From the NCBI RefSeq assembly GCF_900129275.1, contig NZ_FQUX01000005.1:288672-352671 (forward strand): DNA of 64,000 bases. The letters run 5' to 3'. Source of the DNA: Arenibacter palladensis (GTDB taxonomy: Bacteria; Bacteroidota; Bacteroidia; Flavobacteriales; Flavobacteriaceae). Of this stretch, positions 1 to 7,765 are shown one piece after another; within the stretch, counting starts at the first letter, position 1; each line of letters starts with the position of its first letter. Below the pieces are notes generated by a model that worked only from the letters and a program-made list of their open reading frames with translations, made no database searches and had not been told where the DNA came from. The translations under genes and the position numbers were made by a program.

Positions 1-55
1 ATACATAATACTATTATTTTAAGTATATTGCTCAATCAAGATAATTTTATCTAAT

Positions 56-2677
56 ATGGGGATATTTCAAAAGATTACTATTTTAATACTAGTGCTAGTA
101 AGCACTTTACCCGTTTTTGGTCAAGATAGCCTAAAACTATCAATACTCAATTATCCAAATCTCCCGGCCGATCAAGGTCAGCAACAGGCCTTGGGCTTCG
201 CAGGTATGTTGGGAGGTGTACATGAAGGTGTCATCATCGCTGCGGGAGGGGCCAACTTTCCCGATGCACTGCCATGGGAAGGAGGTCAAAAAAAATGGAG
301 CAATTCTATCTATATACTCAAAGACAATACATGGAAATTATCAAACACTTCCCTACCGTTCCCATTGGCATACGGGGCATCCCTAAATCTACCCGATGGA
401 ATTCTCTGTATTGGCGGCAACAATAATGAAAAAACCAGTGATGCTGTTTTTCTTTTAAGCTACAACAAACATACGTTGGACATATCCATAATTAACTACC
501 CTGCCTTACCAGAACCTTTGTCCAACACTGCAGCCGTTATCAACGGAGACTATATCTATGTTATTGGAGGCATAAATAACGGCAGAAGCACCAACTCCTT
601 TTACCGACTAAATCTAATAACCAAAACTTCCTGGGAACGACTTCCAGATTTCCCAGGTCCTCCCAGAGCCCTTCACACCGCAGTAGTTCAGGAGTCCACT
701 GAAGCAAAAAAGATATTTGTTATTGGTGGGAGGAATGAAGTTAAGGGCAAACCATCGGAAGCTCTAAGAACCTATTTATCCTATAATCTTAAAAACAACA
801 CTTGGGAAGAGGAAGGTGAAGTTATAATAGACCAAAATCCCATTGTATTGATGGGTGCTTCAGCCGAAGCGATGGGATCTATGCATATAATGATTTACGG
901 GGGCTCTGATGAAATACTTTTCAATAAACTGGAAAAATATAGCTTACAAATTTCCCAAGAGACCAATGATTCATTACGGCAAAATTTAATGCAATCAAGA
1001 AATAAAATTCTAAATGCCCATCCCGGCTTTAGTAAAAACATATTGGCCTACAATACCATTACGAAAAAGTGGTTCATTCATGATAGTCTGGACACTAAAA
1101 TACCGGTTACGGCATTGTACTATCGTAATCAGGACAATTTTGTAATCGTTTCTGGTGAAATTTCTCCGGGTATACGAACGCCTAAAGTCCAAGCGTTCCA
1201 AATTGCTGAAGCCGCACATCCCTTTGGGCTTTTAAATTATGGGGTATTGGCGGCATATCTATGCATATCCGTCCTTATAGGCCTATATTTTTCAAGAAAA
1301 CAACGCTCTACTGAAGACTACTTTACCGGAGGTGGGCGTATACCCTGGTGGGCTTCGGGCCTTAGTGTTTTTGGTACCTTGTTGAGTGCAATAACCTTTA
1401 TGGCCATTCCGGCCAAAGCTTTTATTACAGATTGGTCCTATTTTATGCTAAATATGACCGCCATTCTGATTACCCCTGTTATCGCCTATATATTTATTCC
1501 ATATTTTGCCAAACTTCGTATATCCACAGCTTACGAGTTTCTGGAGAATAGATTTAATTATACGGCCAGGGCATTAGGTAGTCTGTCCTTTATTTTGTTT
1601 CAATTAGGGAGAATAGGTATAGTCCTGTTGCTTCCCTCATTAGCGGTATCCATAGTTACGGGAATACCAGTTGAGGCCTGTATATTATTAATGGGTATAC
1701 TTTGTATAATATATACCGCTTTTGGAGGTATCGAGGCAGTAATCTGGACCGATGTAATGCAGGTAATAGTTTTAATGGGGGGCAGTGTTTTGGCAATTAT
1801 CTGGATTATGCTGCATACAGAAGCCAATTTCGGTGAAATGATAGATTATGCTTCGGAAAGCAATAAGTTCAACATTATGAACATGGAACTCAATTTTACC
1901 GACTCCACTTTTTGGGTAGTATTTATTGGAGGATTGGCTTCTGCTTTGGTCACCCAAGGTACGGACCAAACGATTGTTCAGCGATATTTAACCAGTAGAA
2001 ATATCAAGGATTCACAGAAAACAGTTTACACCAACGCCATTATGACCCTACCGGCAACCATAATATTCTTCGGTATTGGAACCTTGCTATTTATATTCTA
2101 TTCGGAGATGCCCGATCGCTTATCCCCATCCATTACCAACAACGACTCCATTTTTCCGTGGTACATTGTTAAAGAACTTCCAATAGGGGTCTCCGGACTG
2201 CTTGTGGCAGGAATTTTTTCAGCGGCAATGTCCAGCATCAGTAGTAGCCTAAATTCCGTTTCCACTGCATTCTGCAGTGACTTTTACCAGCACTTCCGTC
2301 CTGAAATAGCAGATTTGCGCCTTTTACGAATTGCAAGGTTGGCTACCATAACCACAGGAATTTTAGGGGTGTTGTTTGCATTGTGGATGGCGAGTTCCAA
2401 CATAAAATCCTTATGGGATGAATTTTACAGGTACCTAGGTCTTTTTACAGGTGGCCTTGGAGGAATGTTCCTTTTGGGCATGTTGACAAAAAAAGCAAAT
2501 GCCAAAGGCACGCTGATCGGATTTGTGTTCAGTGGGGCCTTAATATACTATGTTAGTAACTATACCACTATAAACTTTTTAATGTACGCCTTTTTTGGAT
2601 TGGTATCCTGTTTTGTTTTTGGATATGTATTTAGTCTGATTTTTAAGAACAAAAAACAGAATGGACCCCAAATCTAA
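56..2677 (+). CDS. Kelch-type mutarotase (NanM-like) fused to a sodium:solute symporter
   Basis: The protein has 873 residues. A signal peptide (residues 1-22) leads into a Kelch-like beta-propeller up to about residue 385, with repeated G-G blades such as VIGGINNGR and VIGGRNE. From about residue 388 a multi-pass membrane region follows, with the symporter-like segments YFTGGGRIPWWASG and STAYEFLENRF. The front half resembles cyclically permuted mutarotases of the N-acetylneuraminate epimerase type, and the rear half the SSS (sodium:solute symporter) family. The expected role is anomer conversion of a sugar acid outside the membrane coupled to Na+-driven import. Sialic acid is the substrate usually inferred for this architecture, but no sialate lyase gene is visible here. 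Genes upstream of the window could settle the substrate. The fusion itself is clear; the substrate is inference. Confidence 0.9.
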   Translation: MGIFQKITILILVLVSTLPVFGQDSLKLSILNYPNLPADQGQQQALGFAGMLGGVHEGVIIAAGGANFPDALPWEGGQKKWSNSIYILKDNTWKLSNTSLPFPLAYGASLNLPDGILCIGGNNNEKTSDAVFLLSYNKHTLDISIINYPALPEPLSNTAAVINGDYIYVIGGINNGRSTNSFYRLNLITKTSWERLPDFPGPPRALHTAVVQESTEAKKIFVIGGRNEVKGKPSEALRTYLSYNLKNNTWEEEGEVIIDQNPIVLMGASAEAMGSMHIMIYGGSDEILFNKLEKYSLQISQETNDSLRQNLMQSRNKILNAHPGFSKNILAYNTITKKWFIHDSLDTKIPVTALYYRNQDNFVIVSGEISPGIRTPKVQAFQIAEAAHPFGLLNYGVLAAYLCISVLIGLYFSRKQRSTEDYFTGGGRIPWWASGLSVFGTLLSAITFMAIPAKAFITDWSYFMLNMTAILITPVIAYIFIPYFAKLRISTAYEFLENRFNYTARALGSLSFILFQLGRIGIVLLLPSLAVSIVTGIPVEACILLMGILCIIYTAFGGIEAVIWTDVMQVIVLMGGSVLAIIWIMLHTEANFGEMIDYASESNKFNIMNMELNFTDSTFWVVFIGGLASALVTQGTDQTIVQRYLTSRNIKDSQKTVYTNAIMTLPATIIFFGIGTLLFIFYSEMPDRLSPSITNNDSIFPWYIVKELPIGVSGLLVAGIFSAAMSSISSSLNSVSTAFCSDFYQHFRPEIADLRLLRIARLATITTGILGVLFALWMASSNIKSLWDEFYRYLGLFTGGLGGMFLLGMLTKKANAKGTLIGFVFSGALIYYVSNYTTINFLMYAFFGLVSCFVFGYVFSLIFKNKKQNGPQI

Positions 2678-2754
2678 AGCTTATTAGCTTGCCAATACCT
2701 ATATTTTTGCTAATTCAATTTGGACGATGAGGTAAGCCATGAACCAAGGCCAAC

Positions 2755-3663
2755 CTATTTGGAAGCGTATTCCAATTCCGGCATAAAGGGGTCGTTTTCC
2801 CTTTTCAGTTTCCATCGTCTATGGCTCCACAACCACAACTCAGGGGCACTAATAATGGCCTGTTCCAATTGTTGGGCATATTTTTCCAATATCTCAAAAT
2901 TGTCCCTTATTTGGGGGTGATCTTCAATGATTCGAAACTCCAATTCGTAATAACCTCTCCTGAGTTTTTTGAAAAATGGAAATAAGACTACCTGATCTGT
3001 CTTCTTGGCTATCTTATCGGCACCTATAAAAAAAGCGGTTTCCTGATTTAGAAAATTATACCAGTATTTGGAACTCTTTTTAGTTGGACTTTGGTCGCCG
3101 ATCATGCAATTTAAGGTAAGTATTTTCCTTTGATGATTATCTATTATGGTCCTAAATCCCTTGTCCGATTCCACACAATTTACACCAAAACGTTCCCGCA
3201 TATTTTTGAACAACTCATCAAAATACTTGTTTTTAATAGGCTTGTAAAATGTATTGGAACTATAGGGAAACATTAAAGGCAAAAAAACCAACCACTCCCA
3301 ATTGCCTTGATGCCCTGTGTACATGAGAATACTTCGTTGGTCATTTACATACTCTTGGATCAACTCCGGATTCTTGATCAGCAAGCGTTTTTTAATTTCC
3401 TTCTCCCCTATCGTCAACCTTTTAAACGATTCCAAAACAATATCACAGAAATGTCTATAAAAATCTTTGGCAATCTGCCCAATCTCCTCTTCACTCTTGG
3501 AGGGAAATGAGTTTCTAAGGTTATTGAACACCACCTTTTTCCGATACCCCACTAACCGGTATACCAAAAAATACATCATATCCGAGAGAACATAAAGCAC
3601 CCCCATTGGTAATATGGAAACCGTATAAAATGGCAGAAATTTTAATTTTGATAGGTACTTCAT
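2755..3663 (-). CDS. lipid A biosynthesis-type lysophospholipid acyltransferase (LpxL/HtrB family)
   Basis: This protein of about 302 residues resembles the LpxL/HtrB acyltransferases that add a secondary acyl chain to lipid A at the inner membrane. It has a hydrophobic N-terminal anchor and then the family's catalytic HxxxxE motif, seen as HQGNWEW about 120 residues in. A later block with FFIGADKIAKKTDQVV matches the middle of the family. The longest frame begins at 3702 with TTG; ATG codons lie at 3699 and 3663. I chose 3663 because it leaves the N-terminal length usual in Bacteroidota homologues. It is monocistronic and convergent with the symporter fusion. The exact acyl donor cannot be read from the sequence. 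Confidence 0.85.
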   Translation of the reverse strand: MKYLSKLKFLPFYTVSILPMGVLYVLSDMMYFLVYRLVGYRKKVVFNNLRNSFPSKSEEEIGQIAKDFYRHFCDIVLESFKRLTIGEKEIKKRLLIKNPELIQEYVNDQRSILMYTGHQGNWEWLVFLPLMFPYSSNTFYKPIKNKYFDELFKNMRERFGVNCVESDKGFRTIIDNHQRKILTLNCMIGDQSPTKKSSKYWYNFLNQETAFFIGADKIAKKTDQVVLFPFFKKLRRGYYELEFRIIEDHPQIRDNFEILEKYAQQLEQAIISAPELWLWSHRRWKLKRENDPFMPELEYASK

Positions 3664-4060
3664 CCCAATCAGTCTTATGTTCCCCAAATAAATCCGCATC
3701 AATTATGATTCAATGCAATGGCAATATGCAAAAATAAAAATACTTCTCCCTAATCATAAAAAATGTAACGGTAAGAATTTGTTAATATATTTAAAATATC
3801 AAATAATTTATTGATTTTAAGTTAATTAACTACAAATTTCGATAAGTAAGGTAACATAAATGCTTATATACATCCTTAAAAATGACCAATATCATTTACC
3901 TAGGTTTTTCAATTTCCTAACTTTAAGGTTGTAGGTATAAAAATTGCAATAACCGACCATTATTTATCCATTACCTGCATTTGGTACTTCCAAATAAGTC
4001 AATAAATATTGGGAGATCCTATACCTCAAGGTTCATGTATTATATATAAAACACAAAATT
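3664..4060. other. intergenic region between divergent genes
   Basis: This AT-rich stretch separates the acyltransferase (minus) from the coiled-coil gene (plus). It must hold both promoters, but I could not pick out a convincing -33/-7 pair. A small palindrome around GTTAATTAAC lies near 3823. No RNA gene or further ORF is evident. Confidence 0.4.
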
Positions 4061-4504
4061 ATGAGTGCTGCAATTAATAAAAAAAGAATGATGGAGTGGT
4101 TGGATCCAAGTGAAATGCACGAGGCCAGCCTGCAATGGATGTCCGAATTAAAATTCATAAGGGACGAACAGCTGTTCTTGAACGATTTGGTAAAATCATA
4201 CACTTTACAATTAACAGATTCGACCGTGTTCAACGAAAGTAAGGAAATCATAGGTGCCATAACAAATGCCGAAAAGGAAATAATTGTGCTTATGAAAAAA
4301 GTACAGGCCCATGAGAACCAATTGGAAATTATGTTAGATGAAATAGACCAATTGAAAATGGAAAAAGCCTATACCGAAACCCATTGGGAACTAAATTCAG
4401 AAATATCCCAATATACCCTTCACTATAGGGAACTTAAATCGCGCCTTTTTAAACTGGTATCCAAGGTGATGAAAAAGGACAAAGGAAATAGGTTGCTGAA
4501 CTGA
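4061..4504 (+). CDS. small coiled-coil protein of unknown function
   Basis: The predicted product has 147 residues, is charged, and has neither signal peptide nor membrane segment, so it is probably cytoplasmic. From about residue 55 to 140 it shows heptad-like spacing of Leu/Ile with many Glu and Lys (for example VQAHENQLEIMLDEIDQLK), which points to a long coiled coil. I do not recognise the family. A long inverted repeat at 4607-4664 follows the gene, and a small membrane-peptide frame comes after it. Coding potential is good because the frame is clean, starts with ATG and has biased third positions, but there is no functional clue. Confidence 0.65.
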   Translation: MSAAINKKRMMEWLDPSEMHEASLQWMSELKFIRDEQLFLNDLVKSYTLQLTDSTVFNESKEIIGAITNAEKEIIVLMKKVQAHENQLEIMLDEIDQLKMEKAYTETHWELNSEISQYTLHYRELKSRLFKLVSKVMKKDKGNRLLN

Positions 4505-4606
4505 GTTCCGATCGAACATAAAGCGCCAATTATTTTTGTTATCCCATAGTCTGGCTATTATAGCTTGGGTCTTATTTTCGTTTGACTCAATGACTATCCT
4601 TCCCAC

Positions 4607-4664
4607 CATTCCCAAACTTTGTTAAAACCCCCGTAATAGTAAGTTTTAACAAAGTTTGGGAGTG
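4607..4664. repeat. long perfect inverted repeat (18-22 bp arms, 14 nt loop)
   Basis: The arms 4611-4628 and 4643-4660 are exact reverse complements over 18 bases. The pairing extends outward to 4607/4664 with one G-T pair. The stem is AT-rich and there is no clean U-tract after it, so it is not a textbook terminator, although it could end transcription of the coiled-coil gene. It could also be a processing site, a protein-binding palindrome or a remnant of a small mobile repeat. Confidence 0.7.
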
Positions 4665-4778
4665 TTTTGCAATTTATTTAAGAAGTTTTGGAGCAACCTT
4701 TGTAGAGATAAAATATCTAAGTAAAAAAATCGTTGATAGTTAATCTAATTGTTAGATAAATTGAAATCATTATATGTC

Positions 4779-4901
4779 ATGGAAATAGTAGCCCCAATCG
4801 TAAAGCTTATAGACAATAACCCCTTCATCTCTATTGTGTTTTGTCTACTTATAGCCTTAGCGCTAATTACCTACAAAATAGTTAAAAGAAGGACCTATTA
4901 A
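4779..4901 (+). CDS. putative 40-residue single-span membrane peptide
   Basis: A short frame starts with MEIVAPIVKL, runs through a strongly hydrophobic segment (SIVFCLLIALALITYKIV) and ends in the basic tail KRRTY. That is the shape of a small inner-membrane peptide with a cytoplasmic C-terminus. A hairpin with 10-bp arms begins 7 bases after the stop codon and would serve as its terminator, which supports a real transcript. My base count near the start is uncertain by one base, so the first position may be 4780. No family is recognised. A similar-looking 46-residue peptide is at 48118-48258. Confidence 0.45.
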   Translation: MEIVAPIVKLIDNNPFISIVFCLLIALALITYKIVKRRTY

Positions 4902-4907
4902 ATTACT

Positions 4908-4940
4908 AAAGGGGAAGAATGCTTTATGCACTTCCCCTTT
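4908..4940 (+). terminator. rho-independent terminator-like hairpin
   Basis: The arms AAAGGGGAAG (4908-4917) and CTTCCCCTTT (4931-4940) pair perfectly, with an inner TGC/GCA pairing. The structure can work in both directions, and the opposite gene (PAP2, minus strand) also ends close by at 4965. Confidence 0.65.
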
Positions 4941-4964
4941 CTATAACAAAATATTTTTACAACG

Positions 4965-5807
4965 CTAAAAAGTCCCCCTTAACCCAATAGTGCCAGGTCC
5001 AACTTGAAGTTTCCAGCTAATCCTATCCTTGGAAAATTCCTTAGGATACCTCTCCTTCTCCAGATACCTATCAATAGAATCGACCACCACAACACTTACT
5101 GCTATACTCAGCGCTACATCGGTCAACCAATGTGCTCCGCTCCATAGTCTGCTTACCGGGGAAAGCAGCCCCAAAGTATAAAATCCGCCTTTGGCCCAAG
5201 GATTTTCAAACTGTTTACCAATGGCATAGAAGGTAGTGAATGCCAATATGGTGTGGCCGGACGGAAAACTGTGATAGGCAGCCTCCTTACTAAATGGTTC
5301 AAAACTTGCTTTTCCTACATTGGCAATGGGCCTGGCCCTCCCCACTAAAGTTTTACTCACGGTCTGTATCAATCCGACCGTAGTGGCCGATGAAATTAAG
5401 AGCACCCCTGTTTTTCTCCAATCTTCATTCTTCGTTAAAAGACCTATTAAATACACTCCCCCGTTTATGGAATAGTTGTACAATGGTTTTCCGAGATAAT
5501 AGCCCGTTTCCTTAAGCACTCCTGGCACGTCCTCTTCCTGACCCTGAAACCAATTGGAACTTTCCTCGTCAAAAGTAAATAAGGCGACTGTACCCAATAC
5601 TATGCCGCCTGCCGTTAAAAAATCCTTTTTCCCCCAATGAAATGGTCTGGAGTAAGCATATTTTAATCCCCCAAAGGCACTTGCCCCATCATATCCCAAC
5701 GTTTGCCATGTTGTTAGCGTGTCCTTAACACGGGATTGCCCCTCCAATTTAGGAATACACAAGAATAGGACTAAACAAAAACCAATTACTTTCACTTTTA
5801 CCGCCAT
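4965..5807 (-). CDS. secreted PAP2-family phosphatase
   Basis: The protein has 280 residues with a signal peptide (VIGFCLVLFLCIPKLEGQ). All three PAP2 signature blocks are present in order: KTLVGRARP (KxxxxxxRP type), SFPSGHTI (PSGH) and SRLWSGAHWLTDV (SRxxxxxHxxxD). This family removes phosphate from lipid phosphates such as undecaprenyl pyrophosphate or phosphatidic acid, usually on the periplasmic face. The long N-terminal half before the core and the Gln at the signal cleavage site are common in Bacteroidota members. It stands alone between two intergenic stretches. The lipid substrate cannot be assigned. Confidence 0.88.
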   Translation of the reverse strand: MAVKVKVIGFCLVLFLCIPKLEGQSRVKDTLTTWQTLGYDGASAFGGLKYAYSRPFHWGKKDFLTAGGIVLGTVALFTFDEESSNWFQGQEEDVPGVLKETGYYLGKPLYNYSINGGVYLIGLLTKNEDWRKTGVLLISSATTVGLIQTVSKTLVGRARPIANVGKASFEPFSKEAAYHSFPSGHTILAFTTFYAIGKQFENPWAKGGFYTLGLLSPVSRLWSGAHWLTDVALSIAVSVVVVDSIDRYLEKERYPKEFSKDRISWKLQVGPGTIGLRGTF

Positions 5808-6182
5808 CAGAACTCGATCTTAACCTTAGCCAAAAATAACCAATTATGGTTTTATTTGTAAACATTATCGTATTCCAGTATATAAAAGGCAAATAATAGC
5901 GGAAACTGCCACCCTTAAAGGTTCATACAGGCAAATTAAACATTCAGCCCCTCATCATTACTTATCCAAACATTATTCGTTGGGCGGTCAATTCATATAA
6001 AACCACATTTAAACTTCTTTGAAACGAAAAAACGACCCCACCAAAGCTGCAGGACAGGTATTCAATCCCTATTACAAAAAACAATTAGCGCATACCTTGG
6101 ATAGAAGAATCTTTGATCCACTTTCGTTGGAAGCAATATGCAATTAATGCACAGTGACCTTATATACTCAAAAACCAATACG
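5808..6182. other. intergenic region with a possible coding remnant
   Basis: No full gene lies here. On the plus strand a 42-codon open frame (about 6018-6146) starts at a TTG and reads like protein (NPYYKKQLAHTLDRRIF), but it has no ATG and no recognised family. It may be a fragment of a decayed gene or chance. Confidence 0.3.
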
Positions 6183-7652
6183 TTATAAATTTATTCCAGT
6201 TCCCTGAAGAGAACTATCGTGATCCCAAGTAATCAACCAAGGGTCACGGGTTTTAATTTGAAAGTCCTTCATTTTTTTGATCATTTCATCCATGACTCCC
6301 TTATAGTTTGGGTCGTTGGCCAAATTCAACATTTCATCTGGATCTTTTTCCAGATCGAATAATTCAAATTCAGGGCGAAATAGGTAATCCTGAACCTTTC
6401 TTTTTCCGTAAAACTCCTTGTTGTTACGATATACTTCCTGCCAGGTAGATGCTGCCCATAAGTCCGAGGCAAAGGGATATTCCGATCGCCATGCTATGTT
6501 TCTTATAAACTTGTAATTTTTGTCGCGCACCACACGCATGGGGTAATACATAGTGATTTCATGAAAGGTATGGGAGGCATATATTTGATCCCAACCTTCA
6601 GGTTCCTTTACGTTCAATACATCTTTAAAAGAACGTCCATGAAAGGATTTTTCCTTTATATCCACTTTCGCCATATCCAAGATAGTGGGAGTCAAATCTA
6701 CCCAAGAAATCATAGCATCCGAAGTGGTATTCTTCAATTTAGAATTAGGGTCCTTAATAATACAGGGCAGTTTCATCCCAGGCTCATAAAGGGTGGTCTT
6801 TGCCCCCGGAAAAGCCATTCCGTTGTCGGATATATAAATAACAATAGTGTTGTCTGCCTTGCCCGACTCCTTGAGCATCTGCATCAATTTACCAAAACCT
6901 TGATCTATCCTAGAGACACTTTGATAGTATTGCGCAATTTCTTCCCTGCTTTCCTTGGTATCAGGCAAAAAATCCGGAACCACAACCTCTTCGGGCTTAT
7001 AAGTTATAGTTTCTACACCGGCATACCCTTCCACCTTATTTCCGAAACTGTTCGGCGCGTCCCACTGTCCAGGATTGGTCGAGGCTGCACGATGCGGGTC
7101 ATCTGTACAGAAATAAAGAAATAATGGCTTTTCCGAATTCAATACACCCTTACATTGCTCGGCCATTTCCACGGTGTTTCTTGGGTTGGCCTTTAACTCC
7201 TCTTGAAAATGGTATACCGATTCGGGAGCCACGTGGTACTTGCCTATCCTAGCTGTGGCATAACCCTCTTTCTCCAATAATACCGGTAAGGATTTTACTT
7301 TATCGTAGGTACTAAAATGGTGGTAATCATGCACATGACCATAAGAACCTGTGGCATGACCGAATAGCCCGGTAAGAATAACCGATCTACTGGCTGCACA
7401 ACTCGCTGTAGTACAATAGGCATTGTTGAAACGCACGCCTTCCCTAGCCAATTGATCCAGGTTGGGCGTCTTAATTACATTATTTCCATAAGCACCCAAA
7501 GCATCTGTTCCGTGGTCATCGGCAACAAAAAGTATTATATTGGGCCTGGTTGTAGAAATCGGTTTAGACTGTACTTCTTCTTTTTTATCTGCACAACCAA
7601 GAAGCAAACACCCTATAATGGTAATACCTAAAACTAGTAGCCTTAAATTCAT
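6183..7652 (-). CDS. sulfatase, lipoprotein (S1 family, CxAxR active site)
   Basis: This is a formylglycine-dependent sulfatase. A lipobox (CLLLGC) makes it a probable outer-membrane or periplasmic lipoprotein. Counted from an upstream ATG at 7682, the metal-binding pair is D55-D56 in FVADDHG and the active-site cysteine is C95 in CAASRSVILTG. That is a C-x-A-x-R variant rather than the more common C-x-P-x-R; Cys would be converted to formylglycine by a maturase not present in the window. I start it at 7652 because the signal peptide then begins MNLRLLVLG. It is the last gene of the PUL run and presumably desulfates an imported or surface-bound glycan. The overall shape recalls sulfamidase-like members, but the sugar position is unknown. 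Confidence 0.88.
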   Translation of the reverse strand: MNLRLLVLGITIIGCLLLGCADKKEEVQSKPISTTRPNIILFVADDHGTDALGAYGNNVIKTPNLDQLAREGVRFNNAYCTTASCAASRSVILTGLFGHATGSYGHVHDYHHFSTYDKVKSLPVLLEKEGYATARIGKYHVAPESVYHFQEELKANPRNTVEMAEQCKGVLNSEKPLFLYFCTDDPHRAASTNPGQWDAPNSFGNKVEGYAGVETITYKPEEVVVPDFLPDTKESREEIAQYYQSVSRIDQGFGKLMQMLKESGKADNTIVIYISDNGMAFPGAKTTLYEPGMKLPCIIKDPNSKLKNTTSDAMISWVDLTPTILDMAKVDIKEKSFHGRSFKDVLNVKEPEGWDQIYASHTFHEITMYYPMRVVRDKNYKFIRNIAWRSEYPFASDLWAASTWQEVYRNNKEFYGKRKVQDYLFRPEFELFDLEKDPDEMLNLANDPNYKGVMDEMIKKMKDFQIKTRDPWLITWDHDSSLQGTGINL

Positions 7653-7765
7653 TGGATATATTTGTTTATAAAAATTCAACATAATATTATTCTAGGCCAA
7701 GGAAAAGCAACCAGAGAACATATTTGATTCTAATTTTTCATTATTCTGCAGCCATTAACAAAAGT

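Noticed and set aside
4397..4615. 72-codon minus-strand frame overlapping the end of the coiled-coil gene
   Set aside because: Half of it is antisense to the coiled-coil gene and its start lies inside the inverted repeat; the plus-strand frame is better.
6561..7124. 187-codon plus-strand open frame inside the first sulfatase
   Set aside because: It lies wholly within the well-supported sulfatase on the other strand and its translation has no recognisable domain or signal; it is a shadow frame.
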